From: Sphingobium yanoikuyae
Lineage (GTDB): Bacteria; Pseudomonadota; Alphaproteobacteria; Sphingomonadales; Sphingomonadaceae
Length of the DNA stretch: 64,000 nucleotides
Assembly (NCBI RefSeq): GCF_013001025.1
Contig: NZ_CP053021.1
Coordinates: 3,872,001-3,936,000, forward strand
Direction of reading: 5' to 3'
Made by a program: the position numbers and the translations under genes. The notes beneath the pieces were generated by a model that ran no database searches, was not told where the DNA came from, and saw only the letters and a list, made by a program, of their open reading frames with translations. Of the stretch, positions 1 to 8,232 are shown one piece after another; positions within the stretch are counted from its first letter, which is position 1, and each line of letters starts with the position of its first letter.

Positions 1-998
1 ACGGCATCACGCACGCTTGCTGCAGATTGGGTGACCAGTTCGCTTTGATCATACCAGTTCACCAGCTTGACGCCGGCTGGCAGTTTTACGCCAGCCAGCT
101 TTGCCTGCACTTCACGGGCTATCTGGACCGCGTTGCCATCGGGCTGCTCATAGATATTGAACAGCACCGCAGGCTTGCCGTCGTCGACGATGCGCTGCCA
201 AACCGGAACCGCGCCGTCCTGGACGGTCGCGACATCGCGGACGTGAACGATCCCGGCAGTTGCAGCCTTGATGACGATGTTGCCGACGTCGCCCGCACTG
301 ATGATGCTGCGGTCGGCGATGACCAACGACAGACGGCCGCGATCCTGCACCTGGCCGACCGCGCTCAACACATTGCCATTGCGGATTGCGCTGGCCAGGT
401 CGGTCATCGACAGGCCGTGATCGGCTAATCGATATGGGTCGGCGAGCACCTGTACCTCGGCGGTATCACCGCCTTGGACACCGACACGCGCCAGGCCATT
501 GATCGATGAAAGCAGGGGCGTGATCTGATAGGTGGCCAAATCCTGCAAGGCCACCGGGTCGCCATGCTCGGATACCAGCGCATAGGAGATGATCGGAAAG
601 ACCGTAGGATCCATGCGACGGACGTCATATTGGGTGCCGGCGGGCAGCGACGGCAATATCCGCCCCAAAGCCGTGTCGACCAGCAAAGTGCTGGCGACCA
701 TGTCGCGCCCCCAGCCAAAATCGACCGAGATCTGCGCCGATCCGCGGCTCGTTTCCGAGCGGACATTCTGGACGCCGGGTATGGCGCGGATCGCTTCTTC
801 TGCCGGGCGGGTAATTGTGAGCGCCGTCTGGTCGGCCGGACGGCTTCCGGCGTTGAGATCGACCACCACCCGAGGGAAGGACACCTGGGGAAACAGTCCC
901 GTGGGCAGCGATAGCGATGCAACGACACCTGCCAGCGCAAGCGCCATGGCGATGAGAACCAATGTACGCGCTTGCGTACGGAGCAGATATTCCAGCAT
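1..998 (-). CDS. RND efflux permease, N-terminal part (truncated by window)
   Basis: Inner-membrane proton-driven pump subunit of a tripartite efflux system. The reading frame starts with ATG at 998, one base inside the TGA of the adaptor gene (TGATG coupling), and stays open to the window edge, giving about 332 residues of a protein normally about 1000-1050 long. The start MLEYLLRTQARTLVLI is the usual first transmembrane helix. It is followed by the porter-domain signature FPQVSFPRVVVDLNAGS and the stretch EEAIRAIPGVQNVRSETSRG, both typical of RND permeases of the AcrB/CusA superfamily. The substrate cannot be told: the metal-specific residues lie in the missing part. It is the last visible gene of the operon TolC-like > adaptor > permease. 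Confidence 0.9.
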   Translation of the reverse strand, partial: MLEYLLRTQARTLVLIAMALALAGVVASLSLPTGLFPQVSFPRVVVDLNAGSRPADQTALTITRPAEEAIRAIPGVQNVRSETSRGSAQISVDFGWGRDMVASTLLVDTALGRILPSLPAGTQYDVRRMDPTVFPIISYALVSEHGDPVALQDLATYQITPLLSSINGLARVGVQGGDTAEVQVLADPYRLADHGLSMTDLASAIRNGNVLSAVGQVQDRGRLSLVIADRSIISAGDVGNIVIKAATAGIVHVRDVATVQDGAVPVWQRIVDDGKPAVLFNIYEQPDGNAVQIAREVQAKLAGVKLPAGVKLVNWYDQSELVTQSAASVRDA

Positions 999-2023
999 CA
1001 GTTGCTCCACCGCACGGCGTCGCCGTCACTGACCTGATAGGCGCCCGAGACGATCAGCGGCTTGCCTGGATCAAGTGCGCCCTCGACGACATCGCCCCGG
1101 TCGGAGGCAAGCAGGATGCGGATCGGGATCGCCCGGGCCTGGCGATTGGCCACCTGAAACAGGCGGGCCGGGCCGCCAGCCGTCACCACCGACTGATGTG
1201 GCACGATCCAGCCGGAAACCTGGCCGGTCTCGATGGCTACCTGCATGGCTTCGCCGGGGAGCAGCGCGCCAGCCGGGAAGCTGACATCAACATCGATCAG
1301 TCGGGTGAGTGGGTTAAGAGCGCTGTCTGCCCGAACGACTTGTCCTGCCAGGCTTTGCCCGCCCGAAAGCCGCTTGAGCGATGCAGGCATGCCTACCGCT
1401 ACGCGGCCATGGACGGCGGGATCGACCCCAACGGTGACGACAATCCCACCGGCCCTGGCAACCGTGACGATCGGGGCGCCAGCCTGCAGGCGATCGCCCT
1501 GTGCGACAGATATGCTGGTCACGATCCCGTCAAAGGGCGCGACAAGCGTGCGGGCTGCCTGCCCCGCCCCTTCCGCCTGAAGGGCTGCGAGTGCATGTTG
1601 CGCGTCGGAAACCGCCTTGTTCGCCTGGGTGAGCTGATCCTGGGTCGCGAGTTGTTGCGAGAGGAGTTGCGCTGTCGTCGCAGCCTGTTTGCGCGCGGCA
1701 GCCAGCCCGCTCGAGGCCTGCTCATAAGCGCTGCGGGCCGAGGGCGCGACCATGAAAGTCGCCAGGGATTGGCCCGCTTTCACGGCCGTGCCGGGCGCTA
1801 CCAGCAGCGCGGTAACCTGTCCGGGTTGCGCAACGCTCAGGCTCTGTGTTCCATTGATGGCAGGTGCCACGGTGCCATAGCAGTCGAGCGTTGCCGGCAG
1901 TGCGCCACGCCGCGCTGTCACTGTGCTGACCAATGTCGTCGGCGCATCGCTCGGCGCCACTGGCGTATTTCCGCATCCTGCAAGAAGCAGGACGATGGGC
2001 GCAAGGAAAGCTGCGCCCTTCAT
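998..2023 (-). CDS. RND efflux periplasmic adaptor (membrane fusion protein)
   Basis: 341 residues. The N-terminus has a lipoprotein signal peptide ending in LLLAGC, so the protein is probably anchored to the inner membrane by a lipidated Cys. Typical membrane-fusion-protein order follows: a first lipoyl half (VAQPGQVTALLVAPGTAVKAGQ), a helical hairpin (about residues 95-150), and the second lipoyl half (LVAPFDGIVTSISVAQGDRLQAG). A beta-barrel and membrane-proximal domain come last. It bridges the RND permease and the TolC-like channel. The start overlaps the end of the upstream TolC-like gene by four bases (ATGA) and the stop overlaps the permease start, so the three genes are translationally coupled. 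Confidence 0.9.
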   Translation of the reverse strand: MKGAAFLAPIVLLLAGCGNTPVAPSDAPTTLVSTVTARRGALPATLDCYGTVAPAINGTQSLSVAQPGQVTALLVAPGTAVKAGQSLATFMVAPSARSAYEQASSGLAAARKQAATTAQLLSQQLATQDQLTQANKAVSDAQHALAALQAEGAGQAARTLVAPFDGIVTSISVAQGDRLQAGAPIVTVARAGGIVVTVGVDPAVHGRVAVGMPASLKRLSGGQSLAGQVVRADSALNPLTRLIDVDVSFPAGALLPGEAMQVAIETGQVSGWIVPHQSVVTAGGPARLFQVANRQARAIPIRILLASDRGDVVEGALDPGKPLIVSGAYQVSDGDAVRWSN

Positions 2024-3357
2024 CGTGCCGCATCCGGCGCAGTCAGCGCATCTGCCTTGGGCAGGCCCGATCCGATGAGGGTCTGTATGGCGATCTGGCG
2101 ATCGAGGAGCGCAAGTTCGAGTGTCATGATTTCCTGCTCCTTGGTGAAGCGATTGGAAACGAGGTCGACATAGCCGCGCTCGTCGAGATTGGACGCGCCA
2201 AAGGCGGCCTGTGCCCGCTCGGCAGCAAGGCGTGCGGCGGGAAGATCATGCCGGGCCGTCATGAGCTGGGCTGAAAGCTGCTCTGCCTCGCTCAACATGG
2301 CTTCGACTGTGCCCATCGTGGCCGCGAGCCGCGCGGAATAATCGGCATGAAGCTGTTCGCGGGTAGCCCGGGCGATGGCGATATTGCCCTGGTTGCGATC
2401 AAATATCGGCAGGCCGATCTGAATATTCGGGCCACCATTGATGACCTTGGCATTGTCGCTTGCGACGCTTCCGCCAAGGTTCATGTCGGGAAATTGGGAA
2501 AGGATCGCCTGGCGCACTTGCTCGTCTGACGAGGCATAGCCCATGCGCAGGGCTATGAGATCGGGGCGGCGAGCCGGCAAGTTGGGAAGATCGGCCCTGA
2601 TCGCTGCCATGTCGAATGGTGGGAGATCGACCTGCTCGGCCAATGGAAGCTGCGCGTCGGGCGTGAGGCCCAGCAATGCATTGAGCTGATGCTTGAGACC
2701 AAGTTGACGCTGATCCAGGGCATCGAGCGCGGCGCGGGCAGACTGCAAAGCCAGTCGATCGGGCGCGACCGTCACCAGCGTCACGCTATGCGCTGCCAAT
2801 GCCTTCTCAAGCTTGGTGTTGCGCTCGACCAGAAGCGTGTAGGCTCCAGCATAGCTCGGGCGGGCGCGGTTCCCCATGATGAGGTCGCAGGCGAGTTGGC
2901 GCGCCTGGCCTGCAACCTGCCATTCCTGCCAGATGATGTCGGCTGCGACCTGTTGTTCACTGTCGGCGGCGGCACGGCGCCTGGAACGGTAGGTGACCAG
3001 GCTCTTGATATCCTGCGCAATGCCCAGATTCCACGCCGGTACGCTGCCGGCGCCGGATAGCAGCGGCAGCAGTGCGCCGCTCAGCGACGGATTGGGCAGA
3101 AGGCCGGCTTGCAATGTCTGTCCGGTGGCGATGCCGCGCTTGAACCGGATCGCCCTGAGATCGGGATTGTTCGCAAGGGCAAGGGTAACCACCTGCTCCA
3201 CGCCAAGCGGTTCGCGGGGGATGGACGGATCCAGCGAGCGAAGATCAGGCGCGAGCGGCGCCTGGGTTGCGAGCGGCAGAGGCGTATAATGCGCGCAGCC
3301 AGCAAGCGACAGTGCCAGCAGGCTAAGGCTTGCAGACATGGGAAGGCGACGTGGCAT
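2020..3357 (-). CDS. TolC-family outer membrane efflux lipoprotein
   Basis: 445 residues with a lipoprotein signal (SLLALSLAGC lipobox near residues 12-21). The body has two repeated outer-membrane-efflux-protein halves rich in long helices (for example VTLALANNPDLRAIRFKRGIA and the segment around YAGAYTLLVERNTKLEKALA). It would form the outer-membrane channel for the adaptor and permease encoded downstream. ATG 3357 is used here; an internal ATG at 3339 would give a shorter, equally good signal peptide. It is the first gene of the three-gene efflux operon and lies 63 bp downstream of the PepSY gene on the same strand. Confidence 0.88.
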   Translation of the reverse strand: MPRRLPMSASLSLLALSLAGCAHYTPLPLATQAPLAPDLRSLDPSIPREPLGVEQVVTLALANNPDLRAIRFKRGIATGQTLQAGLLPNPSLSGALLPLLSGAGSVPAWNLGIAQDIKSLVTYRSRRRAAADSEQQVAADIIWQEWQVAGQARQLACDLIMGNRARPSYAGAYTLLVERNTKLEKALAAHSVTLVTVAPDRLALQSARAALDALDQRQLGLKHQLNALLGLTPDAQLPLAEQVDLPPFDMAAIRADLPNLPARRPDLIALRMGYASSDEQVRQAILSQFPDMNLGGSVASDNAKVINGGPNIQIGLPIFDRNQGNIAIARATREQLHADYSARLAATMGTVEAMLSEAEQLSAQLMTARHDLPAARLAAERAQAAFGASNLDERGYVDLVSNRFTKEQEIMTLELALLDRQIAIQTLIGSGLPKADALTAPDAAR

Positions 3358-3385
3358 GAGAAGGCTGACCCCTGTTTATGGAGCG

Positions 3386-3410
3386 ACCGGGCCGGTTGGC
3401 CTGGCCCGGT
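3386..3410. terminator. Perfect 8-bp hairpin between PepSY gene and efflux operon
   Basis: Arms ACCGGGCC and GGCCCGGT enclose a 9-base loop just 3' of the PepSY gene and 5' of the TolC-like gene. There is no T-run on the minus strand, so it may attenuate or process the transcript rather than terminate it fully. Confidence 0.45.
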
Positions 3411-3419
3411 ACCAGGCGC

Positions 3420-3737
3420 TCAATCCGGGTTATGGCCTTCAGGCACATTTTCGAGCGGTTTGCCCGTCACGGCGTCGATGCCCACTTCATAGGCCCGTCC
3501 CTTGCTCATGATGTCGAAGGAATAGCGCAGTCCGCTGCCGCCCTTTTCCTTTTCCAGTTCCTGATCGGTTATCGTGCCGGGGCGCAGCTTGAGCGCCGCC
3601 ATCCGCGCAGCAGCGAGCGAGAGCTTGGATTGAGCAGCATATTGGCTGCCCTTGAGTTTTGCAGCGGGCGCGGCGGGCAGCATCGTGGCAATGCTGCCAA
3701 TCAGGGCAGCCGCCAGGGCGGTTGGCATCCTTTTCAT
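3420..3737 (-). CDS. PepSY-domain periplasmic protein
   Basis: 105 residues when started at ATG 3737, which has an excellent GGAGGATATC ribosome site; the longer frame reaching 3854 has none. There is a signal peptide (MKRMPTALAAALIGS...PAAPA), then a single PepSY fold. Its core is KLSLAAARMAALKLRPGTI, followed by GSGLRYSFDI and the closing AYEVGIDAVTGKPLE, the usual PepSY ending. Such proteins often sit beside two-component systems and efflux pumps and may act as periplasmic modulators. It is divergent from the response regulator gene (161 bp apart) and upstream of the efflux operon, so it is probably part of the same regulon; that role is inferred from position. Confidence 0.8.
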   Translation of the reverse strand: MKRMPTALAAALIGSIATMLPAAPAAKLKGSQYAAQSKLSLAAARMAALKLRPGTITDQELEKEKGGSGLRYSFDIMSKGRAYEVGIDAVTGKPLENVPEGHNPD

Positions 3738-3897
3738 GGCGATATCCTCCTGCGCGAATCTGCGCATTACCCGCTCTAGCGGTCGCCAGTTTCGCGCAGC
3801 GTGACGCGAACATTGATAATCCCCAACTTGCGGGGACGAAGGAAGATGAAGCAAAATCCTTCTGTTGAAGACCAGGATCGTGCGATGAGGACGGGCG

Positions 3898-4572
3898 ATG
3901 AAGCTGCTGCTGCTCGAGGATGATGAAACGACGCGCGTCCATCTCGAGCGCGTCCTGACTGCTGCCGGTCATGTGCTGGATGTGTGCGACAATGGCCGCG
4001 ATGCGATCTTCCTGGGATCAAGCGGGGACCATGCCGTCCTCATTCTCGACCGAATGGTACCGGGCCTTGACGGATTGGCGGTCTTGAAAGCGCTGCGCGC
4101 AGCTGGCGTGAGAGCGCCAGCCCTGTTCCTCACCGCCATGAATGGCGTCGAAGACCGCGTCGAGGGGCTTGAAGCGGGCGCAGATGACTATCTCGCCAAA
4201 CCTTTCGCCGCGACCGAACTGCTTGCCCGCGTCAATGCGCTGGCGCGTCGTCCGCCCATCGCCGAAACAGTTTCCGTTCTTGAGGTCTCCGATCTCAGCC
4301 TGGACAGGATCAAGCGAACGGTGCTCCGAGGCGGTAATCGGATCGAATTGCAGGCGCAGGAATTCAAGCTGCTCGAATATCTGATGCTGCATGCCGGGGA
4401 GATCGTCACAAGGACGATGCTCCTCGAAAATGTCTGGTCATTCCATTTTGATCCGAGAACCAACATCATCGAAAGCCATGTCAGTCGGCTGCGCGCCAAG
4501 GTCGATCGCGGATTTGGCAGGGAACTGATCCAGACCGTGCGCGGGGCGGGATATCGTATCGATGACGTTTGA
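3898..4572 (+). CDS. OmpR-family response regulator
   Basis: 224 residues. The receiver domain (1-120) has the acidic pocket LLLEDDET, the phosphorylation Asp in AVLILDRMVPG, the Thr switch in LFLTAMN and Lys in DDYLAKPF. A winged-helix DNA-binding domain (about 130-222) ends in the recognition-helix region NIIESHVSRLRAKVDRGF and VRGAGYRI. The gene overlaps the histidine kinase start by 11 bases, so the pair is co-translated. It is divergent from the PepSY gene and efflux operon and probably controls that promoter region (3738-3897). Confidence 0.95.
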   Translation: MKLLLLEDDETTRVHLERVLTAAGHVLDVCDNGRDAIFLGSSGDHAVLILDRMVPGLDGLAVLKALRAAGVRAPALFLTAMNGVEDRVEGLEAGADDYLAKPFAATELLARVNALARRPPIAETVSVLEVSDLSLDRIKRTVLRGGNRIELQAQEFKLLEYLMLHAGEIVTRTMLLENVWSFHFDPRTNIIESHVSRLRAKVDRGFGRELIQTVRGAGYRIDDV

Positions 4573-5944
4573 AGCCGTGCTGCGTGCGCCCTTGCGTAGC
4601 GCGGCGTTTCGATTTGCCGTGCTGCTGGCCCTGATCTTTGCGATCGGGGCTGGGGCACTTCTGTTCACTGTTCGGAGCCAGATTGGACATTATGCAGCCG
4701 AGGCGACGAGCGGCCGATTGAAGGCGGAAGTTGCCATCCTTGGCGGCGAATATGCGCAGCTAGGACAATCGGGCCTGACCGATGCCATCGCGCGCCACCA
4801 GAGCGTGGGCGATGACGCGCAATTTCACTATCTGCTGGTCGATGCGCAGCGGCGGCGTCTTGCCGGCGACCTGCCGGTCAGCGCGGCCCGGGTTGGCACA
4901 TATGCGCTCGAAATGGTTGAGCATGACAGCGGCCCGGTCAGCGGTCGGTTGGAGACGCTGACGGCGCTGGGGACGAGCCTACCGGACGGCCTGACGCTGG
5001 TCGTCGCCACCGACAATTTCGATGTGCTGGATCTGCGCAGTCGCCTCCTTGCCTTCACCCTGCTCAGCGGGGTGGGCATTACGCTGTTCGTTCTGGTGGG
5101 CGGTTTCCTGGCGGCCGTCCTATTCCTGCGGCGCCTGGAACGCGTAAATCTGGCGGTAAGCCGGATTGTCGAAGGCGAGCGGGAGGAGCGATTGCCGATG
5201 ATCGGCTTTGGCCCGGAATTTGACGGGCTCGCCCACAATCTCAACATCATGCTCGATCGCAACGAGGCGGCTATGGAGGCCCTCCGCCAGGTTTCCACCG
5301 ACATAGCCCACGACCTGCGTACCCCCCTCACAAGGCTGCACCAGCAACTGGAGCAGATGCGGGATGCCGATCCGATCGAGCCGGCGGCAGTGGAGGCAGC
5401 GCTGGCACAGACATCGGGCCTGCTTGCCACATTCAACGCCCTTCTGCGCATTGGCACCGTGGAGGGAGGAATTGGGCGCAGGCGGTTCAAGGCCGTGGAT
5501 TTGAGCGAACTCATGGATCGGATCCAGCAACTCTATGAGCCTGTTGCGGAAGATGGCGACCACCATCTCCTTGCCGACCATGCCGGAAATATTCTGATCC
5601 ATGGCGATGGCGAGTTGCTTACCCAATTGGTGATCAACCTCATCGAAAACGCCCTCGTTCATACGCCTGCCGGCACACGGATCACCTCACGACTCCGCTA
5701 TCAGGATACTTCGCCTGTCATCGAGATCTGCGATGATGGCCCAGGCATACCAGCAGACGAGCGGGAAAAGGTGTTCGGTCGCTTCTATCGCCTGGATGCC
5801 AGTCGCAACACCGAGGGCTCCGGATTGGGGCTGGCGCTCGTGGCCGCGATAGCGAACTTGCATCAAGCACATTGCACAATCTGTGAGGATAGTGCCGGCA
5901 TGTGTGTGCAAGTCACCTTTCCGACGCTTCAGCCCCAAGGATGA
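4562..5944 (+). CDS. Sensor histidine kinase (EnvZ/QseC type)
   Basis: 460 residues. Transmembrane helix 1 is near residues 15-38 (FAVLLALIFAIGAGALLF). A periplasmic sensor of about 125 residues follows, then transmembrane helix 2 (LLSGVGITLFVLVGGFLAAVLF) and a HAMP linker (RRLERVNLAVSRIVEGEREE). The dimerisation H-box is TDIAHDLRTPLTRLHQQLEQ with the phospho-accepting His, and the HATPase domain has N-box NLIENALVHTPAG and G-boxes DDGPGIPADE and GSGLGLALVAAI. It pairs with the overlapping upstream regulator. What it senses is not evident; with a PepSY protein and an RND pump alongside, an envelope stress or small-molecule signal is a guess. Confidence 0.94.
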   Translation: MTFEAVLRAPLRSAAFRFAVLLALIFAIGAGALLFTVRSQIGHYAAEATSGRLKAEVAILGGEYAQLGQSGLTDAIARHQSVGDDAQFHYLLVDAQRRRLAGDLPVSAARVGTYALEMVEHDSGPVSGRLETLTALGTSLPDGLTLVVATDNFDVLDLRSRLLAFTLLSGVGITLFVLVGGFLAAVLFLRRLERVNLAVSRIVEGEREERLPMIGFGPEFDGLAHNLNIMLDRNEAAMEALRQVSTDIAHDLRTPLTRLHQQLEQMRDADPIEPAAVEAALAQTSGLLATFNALLRIGTVEGGIGRRRFKAVDLSELMDRIQQLYEPVAEDGDHHLLADHAGNILIHGDGELLTQLVINLIENALVHTPAGTRITSRLRYQDTSPVIEICDDGPGIPADEREKVFGRFYRLDASRNTEGSGLGLALVAAIANLHQAHCTICEDSAGMCVQVTFPTLQPQG

Positions 5945-6247
5945 TATGGCATCGCCCGTCGATGCGATCAGGTCGGGTCTGCGCAACGGCTTGCCGGATA
6001 TTCTGCAGGACGGAACGAACGGCGCAAATGGCGGAAAGCAGCAACGCCGGAATGGCATTGAAGGTAATTGCCCGCAGCAACTGACCTTCAAGCCACAGGT
6101 CTGAAAGCGCCCTGCTATCAACGGGCCAATCGTACAGAATATGGAGAGAACGAAGCTCCAGATCGCAAAACTCATCGGATGGCGCCTTCCGCAAATATTT
6201 TTCGTTCGTGAGCTGAGGTGGCTCCAGTGCCACGGCGTCAGCGCCCC
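5945..6247. other. Gap: no convincing gene; weak minus-strand frames
   Basis: About 300 bases between the kinase and the glycan cluster. On the minus strand two overlapping frames look partly protein-like: 5913-6233, and a hydrophobic start MSFAIWSFVLSIFCTIG at 6175. Neither has a clear ribosome site and both run antisense into the kinase gene. This may be a decayed gene. No terminator was recognised. Confidence 0.4.
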
Positions 6248-7444
6248 ATGCGCATCGGCTTCCTGTTCAACCATGATCAGATCCACCAACTGGCCCACAG
6301 CCTGCCCATAGCGATTTCACTCGCTGCGGGCGGTTTTGCCGGCGAGATCATCATCGCAACAACAAATGATCGCCTGGCCCATGAGGTGCGGCGGTTGGCG
6401 GGACCGTTACTGGGATCAAGGATCCAGCATGTCGAACTCGGCCTGACGACGCGGTCGGAGCGGCTTGTCGGGATGCTGGGCAGCATGATCCCGGCCAGGA
6501 AATTGCTGCTCTATCGGGACAATCTCGAATTTTTCCGTAGCCTGGACATGCTTGTCGTGGCGGAGAAGACATCTCTGCTCCTCAAGAAGCGCTATGGCCT
6601 CGACAAGCTCTTCATGATTCATACGCGTCATGGCGCGGGCGATCGTGCGATCGGCTTTGACAAGGCCAGTGCCGGGTTCGACCATGTTCTGTGTTCGGGC
6701 GAGAAGATCCGTCGCCGGCTGATCGCTGAAGCCGGGATTGATCCCTCTACCATCAGCATCGTGGGCTATCCCAAATTCGATCTTGTTCGGCAGGCGGGCA
6801 GAACCCAGCATTTTTCCCGCGAGCGGCCGATCATTTTATATAATCCGCACTGCTCGCCGCATCTTTCTTCCTGGTACAAGCATGGCAGACAGGTGCTCGA
6901 TCATTTCGTCGAGCGGGATGCGCAAGAGCTTATTTTTGCACCCCATGTAATGCTCTTCGAAAGGCCGTTCGTAGTCACGATAGACAAGTTGAGCGTCAAT
7001 CGCCCGGGGACCATCGCGAAGCGCTTTCTGCATGGCGACAATATCCATATTGACCTCGGCAGCCGGGCATCGACCGATATGAGCTATACGCTGATCGCCG
7101 ATGTCTATCTGGGCGACGCGAGTAGCCAGGTCTATGAATTTCTGCTGCGTCCGCGACCCTGTGTGTTTCTCAACAGCCATGGCATCGACTGGCGGGGGGA
7201 TCCGAACTTTGCGCACTGGCGAGCCGGCGAAGTCATCTCGGATCCCAAGGATCTTGGCCCGGCTCTCGCCCGCGCAAATGGTCTGCATCGCGATCACTAC
7301 CAAGCCATTCAGGAGAATCTGTTCGCCGACAGCTTCGATCTGGACGGCCGACCGTCGTCAGACCGGGCAGCGGCGGTCATCACGCAGCTTGCAGACAAGC
7401 GCCGAGGCAACGTCGTTGGCTTCAGCAATTTTCGTGCTGCCTGA
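6248..7444 (+). CDS. CDP-glycerol glycerophosphotransferase-like glycosyltransferase (GT-B)
   Basis: 398 residues from ATG 6248 (MRIGFLFNHDQIHQ); a GTG at 6218 would add 10 residues. The protein has a two-domain GT-B look. The C-terminal half carries YTLIADVYLGDASSQVYEFLLR, which resembles the donor-binding D-x-S-S-x-x-x-E-F signature of the teichoic-acid glycerophosphotransferase superfamily. Members in Gram-negatives are usually surface-polysaccharide transferases of uncertain specificity. It is first in a cluster with end-to-start overlaps (its TGA shares one base with the next ATG), so it is likely co-transcribed with the GT2, flippase and GT4 genes and works on the same glycan. Confidence 0.6.
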   Translation: MRIGFLFNHDQIHQLAHSLPIAISLAAGGFAGEIIIATTNDRLAHEVRRLAGPLLGSRIQHVELGLTTRSERLVGMLGSMIPARKLLLYRDNLEFFRSLDMLVVAEKTSLLLKKRYGLDKLFMIHTRHGAGDRAIGFDKASAGFDHVLCSGEKIRRRLIAEAGIDPSTISIVGYPKFDLVRQAGRTQHFSRERPIILYNPHCSPHLSSWYKHGRQVLDHFVERDAQELIFAPHVMLFERPFVVTIDKLSVNRPGTIAKRFLHGDNIHIDLGSRASTDMSYTLIADVYLGDASSQVYEFLLRPRPCVFLNSHGIDWRGDPNFAHWRAGEVISDPKDLGPALARANGLHRDHYQAIQENLFADSFDLDGRPSSDRAAAVITQLADKRRGNVVGFSNFRAA

Positions 7445-8232
7445 TGTCCTCGCTGACCATCATTCTGCCTTTCTTCAATGAGGAAGGCTGGATCGACAAG
7501 ACGGTTCAGACCCTTGCGATTCAAAGTGATATTCGTTTCCGACTGCTTCTTATCGACAATGGCTCGACTGACAACGGCACCGAACAAGCGCGCGAGGCAG
7601 CCCGATCTCTCGGATCCAGGGCAGAGATATTGTCGTGCCCGACCCCCGGGAAAATTCACGCCATGGCGCTTGGCCTGTCGAGGGTTGAGACCGCCTTTGT
7701 GGCGATCTGTGATGCGGACACGGAATATCCGATCGACTATGTAAAGCGCATCCTCGACCTGTTTACGGGCGATCCGGAAGCGGCCTCGGTGATGGCCATC
7801 GACCTTTATGCGCCGCTGGAGAGCGCTGAGTCACGAAAACGGACCGATTTCATCCTGCGCAAGAGCCGACGTTTCTCGGCGAAATGTCATGCCGGTGGCT
7901 ATGCCCAGGCCTATCGCACGGATGCCTTGCGGGCAGCAGGCGGCTTCGACGCCAAACGATGGCCCTATGTCCTTGAGGATCATGAAATCGTGCATCGCGT
8001 GATGACGCATGGCCGCGCCATCTACGACCGGGATCATGTCTGTTTTCCCTCAGCGCGGCGATCATGCCGCAAGGCCGTAAGCTGGACACGGGCCGAACGG
8101 CTGATCTACCGCTACACGCCGCGATTTGCCCTGGACTGGTATTTCTACACTTTCCTCGGCCGGCGTCTTGCGGCACGCAACGGCACGGGCGATGCCCTGC
8201 GCATGAAAGACTGGCCTGCCCAACGCCCATGA
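7444..8232 (+). CDS. Family 2 glycosyltransferase
   Basis: 262 residues with a GT-A fold. It starts SSLTIILPFFNEEGWIDKTV, followed by LLLIDNGSTDNG (nucleotide-sugar site) and the DXD-type motif VAICDADTEYP. The acceptor/catalytic region is FDAKRWPYVLEDHEIVHRV, containing an ED pair. A predicted cytoplasmic enzyme adding one sugar to a lipid-linked glycan. It is coupled to the genes on both sides (TGATG at the start, ATGA at the end). Confidence 0.88.
   Translation: MSSLTIILPFFNEEGWIDKTVQTLAIQSDIRFRLLLIDNGSTDNGTEQAREAARSLGSRAEILSCPTPGKIHAMALGLSRVETAFVAICDADTEYPIDYVKRILDLFTGDPEAASVMAIDLYAPLESAESRKRTDFILRKSRRFSAKCHAGGYAQAYRTDALRAAGGFDAKRWPYVLEDHEIVHRVMTHGRAIYDRDHVCFPSARRSCRKAVSWTRAERLIYRYTPRFALDWYFYTFLGRRLAARNGTGDALRMKDWPAQRP

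Noticed and set aside
962..2173. 403-codon plus-strand ORF across the efflux adaptor
   Set aside because: Shadow of the adaptor and permease genes on the minus strand.
5913..6298. Minus-strand membrane-protein-like frames after the kinase gene
   Set aside because: Two frames compete, neither has a ribosome site, both overlap the kinase 3' end; kept only as a note in the gap.
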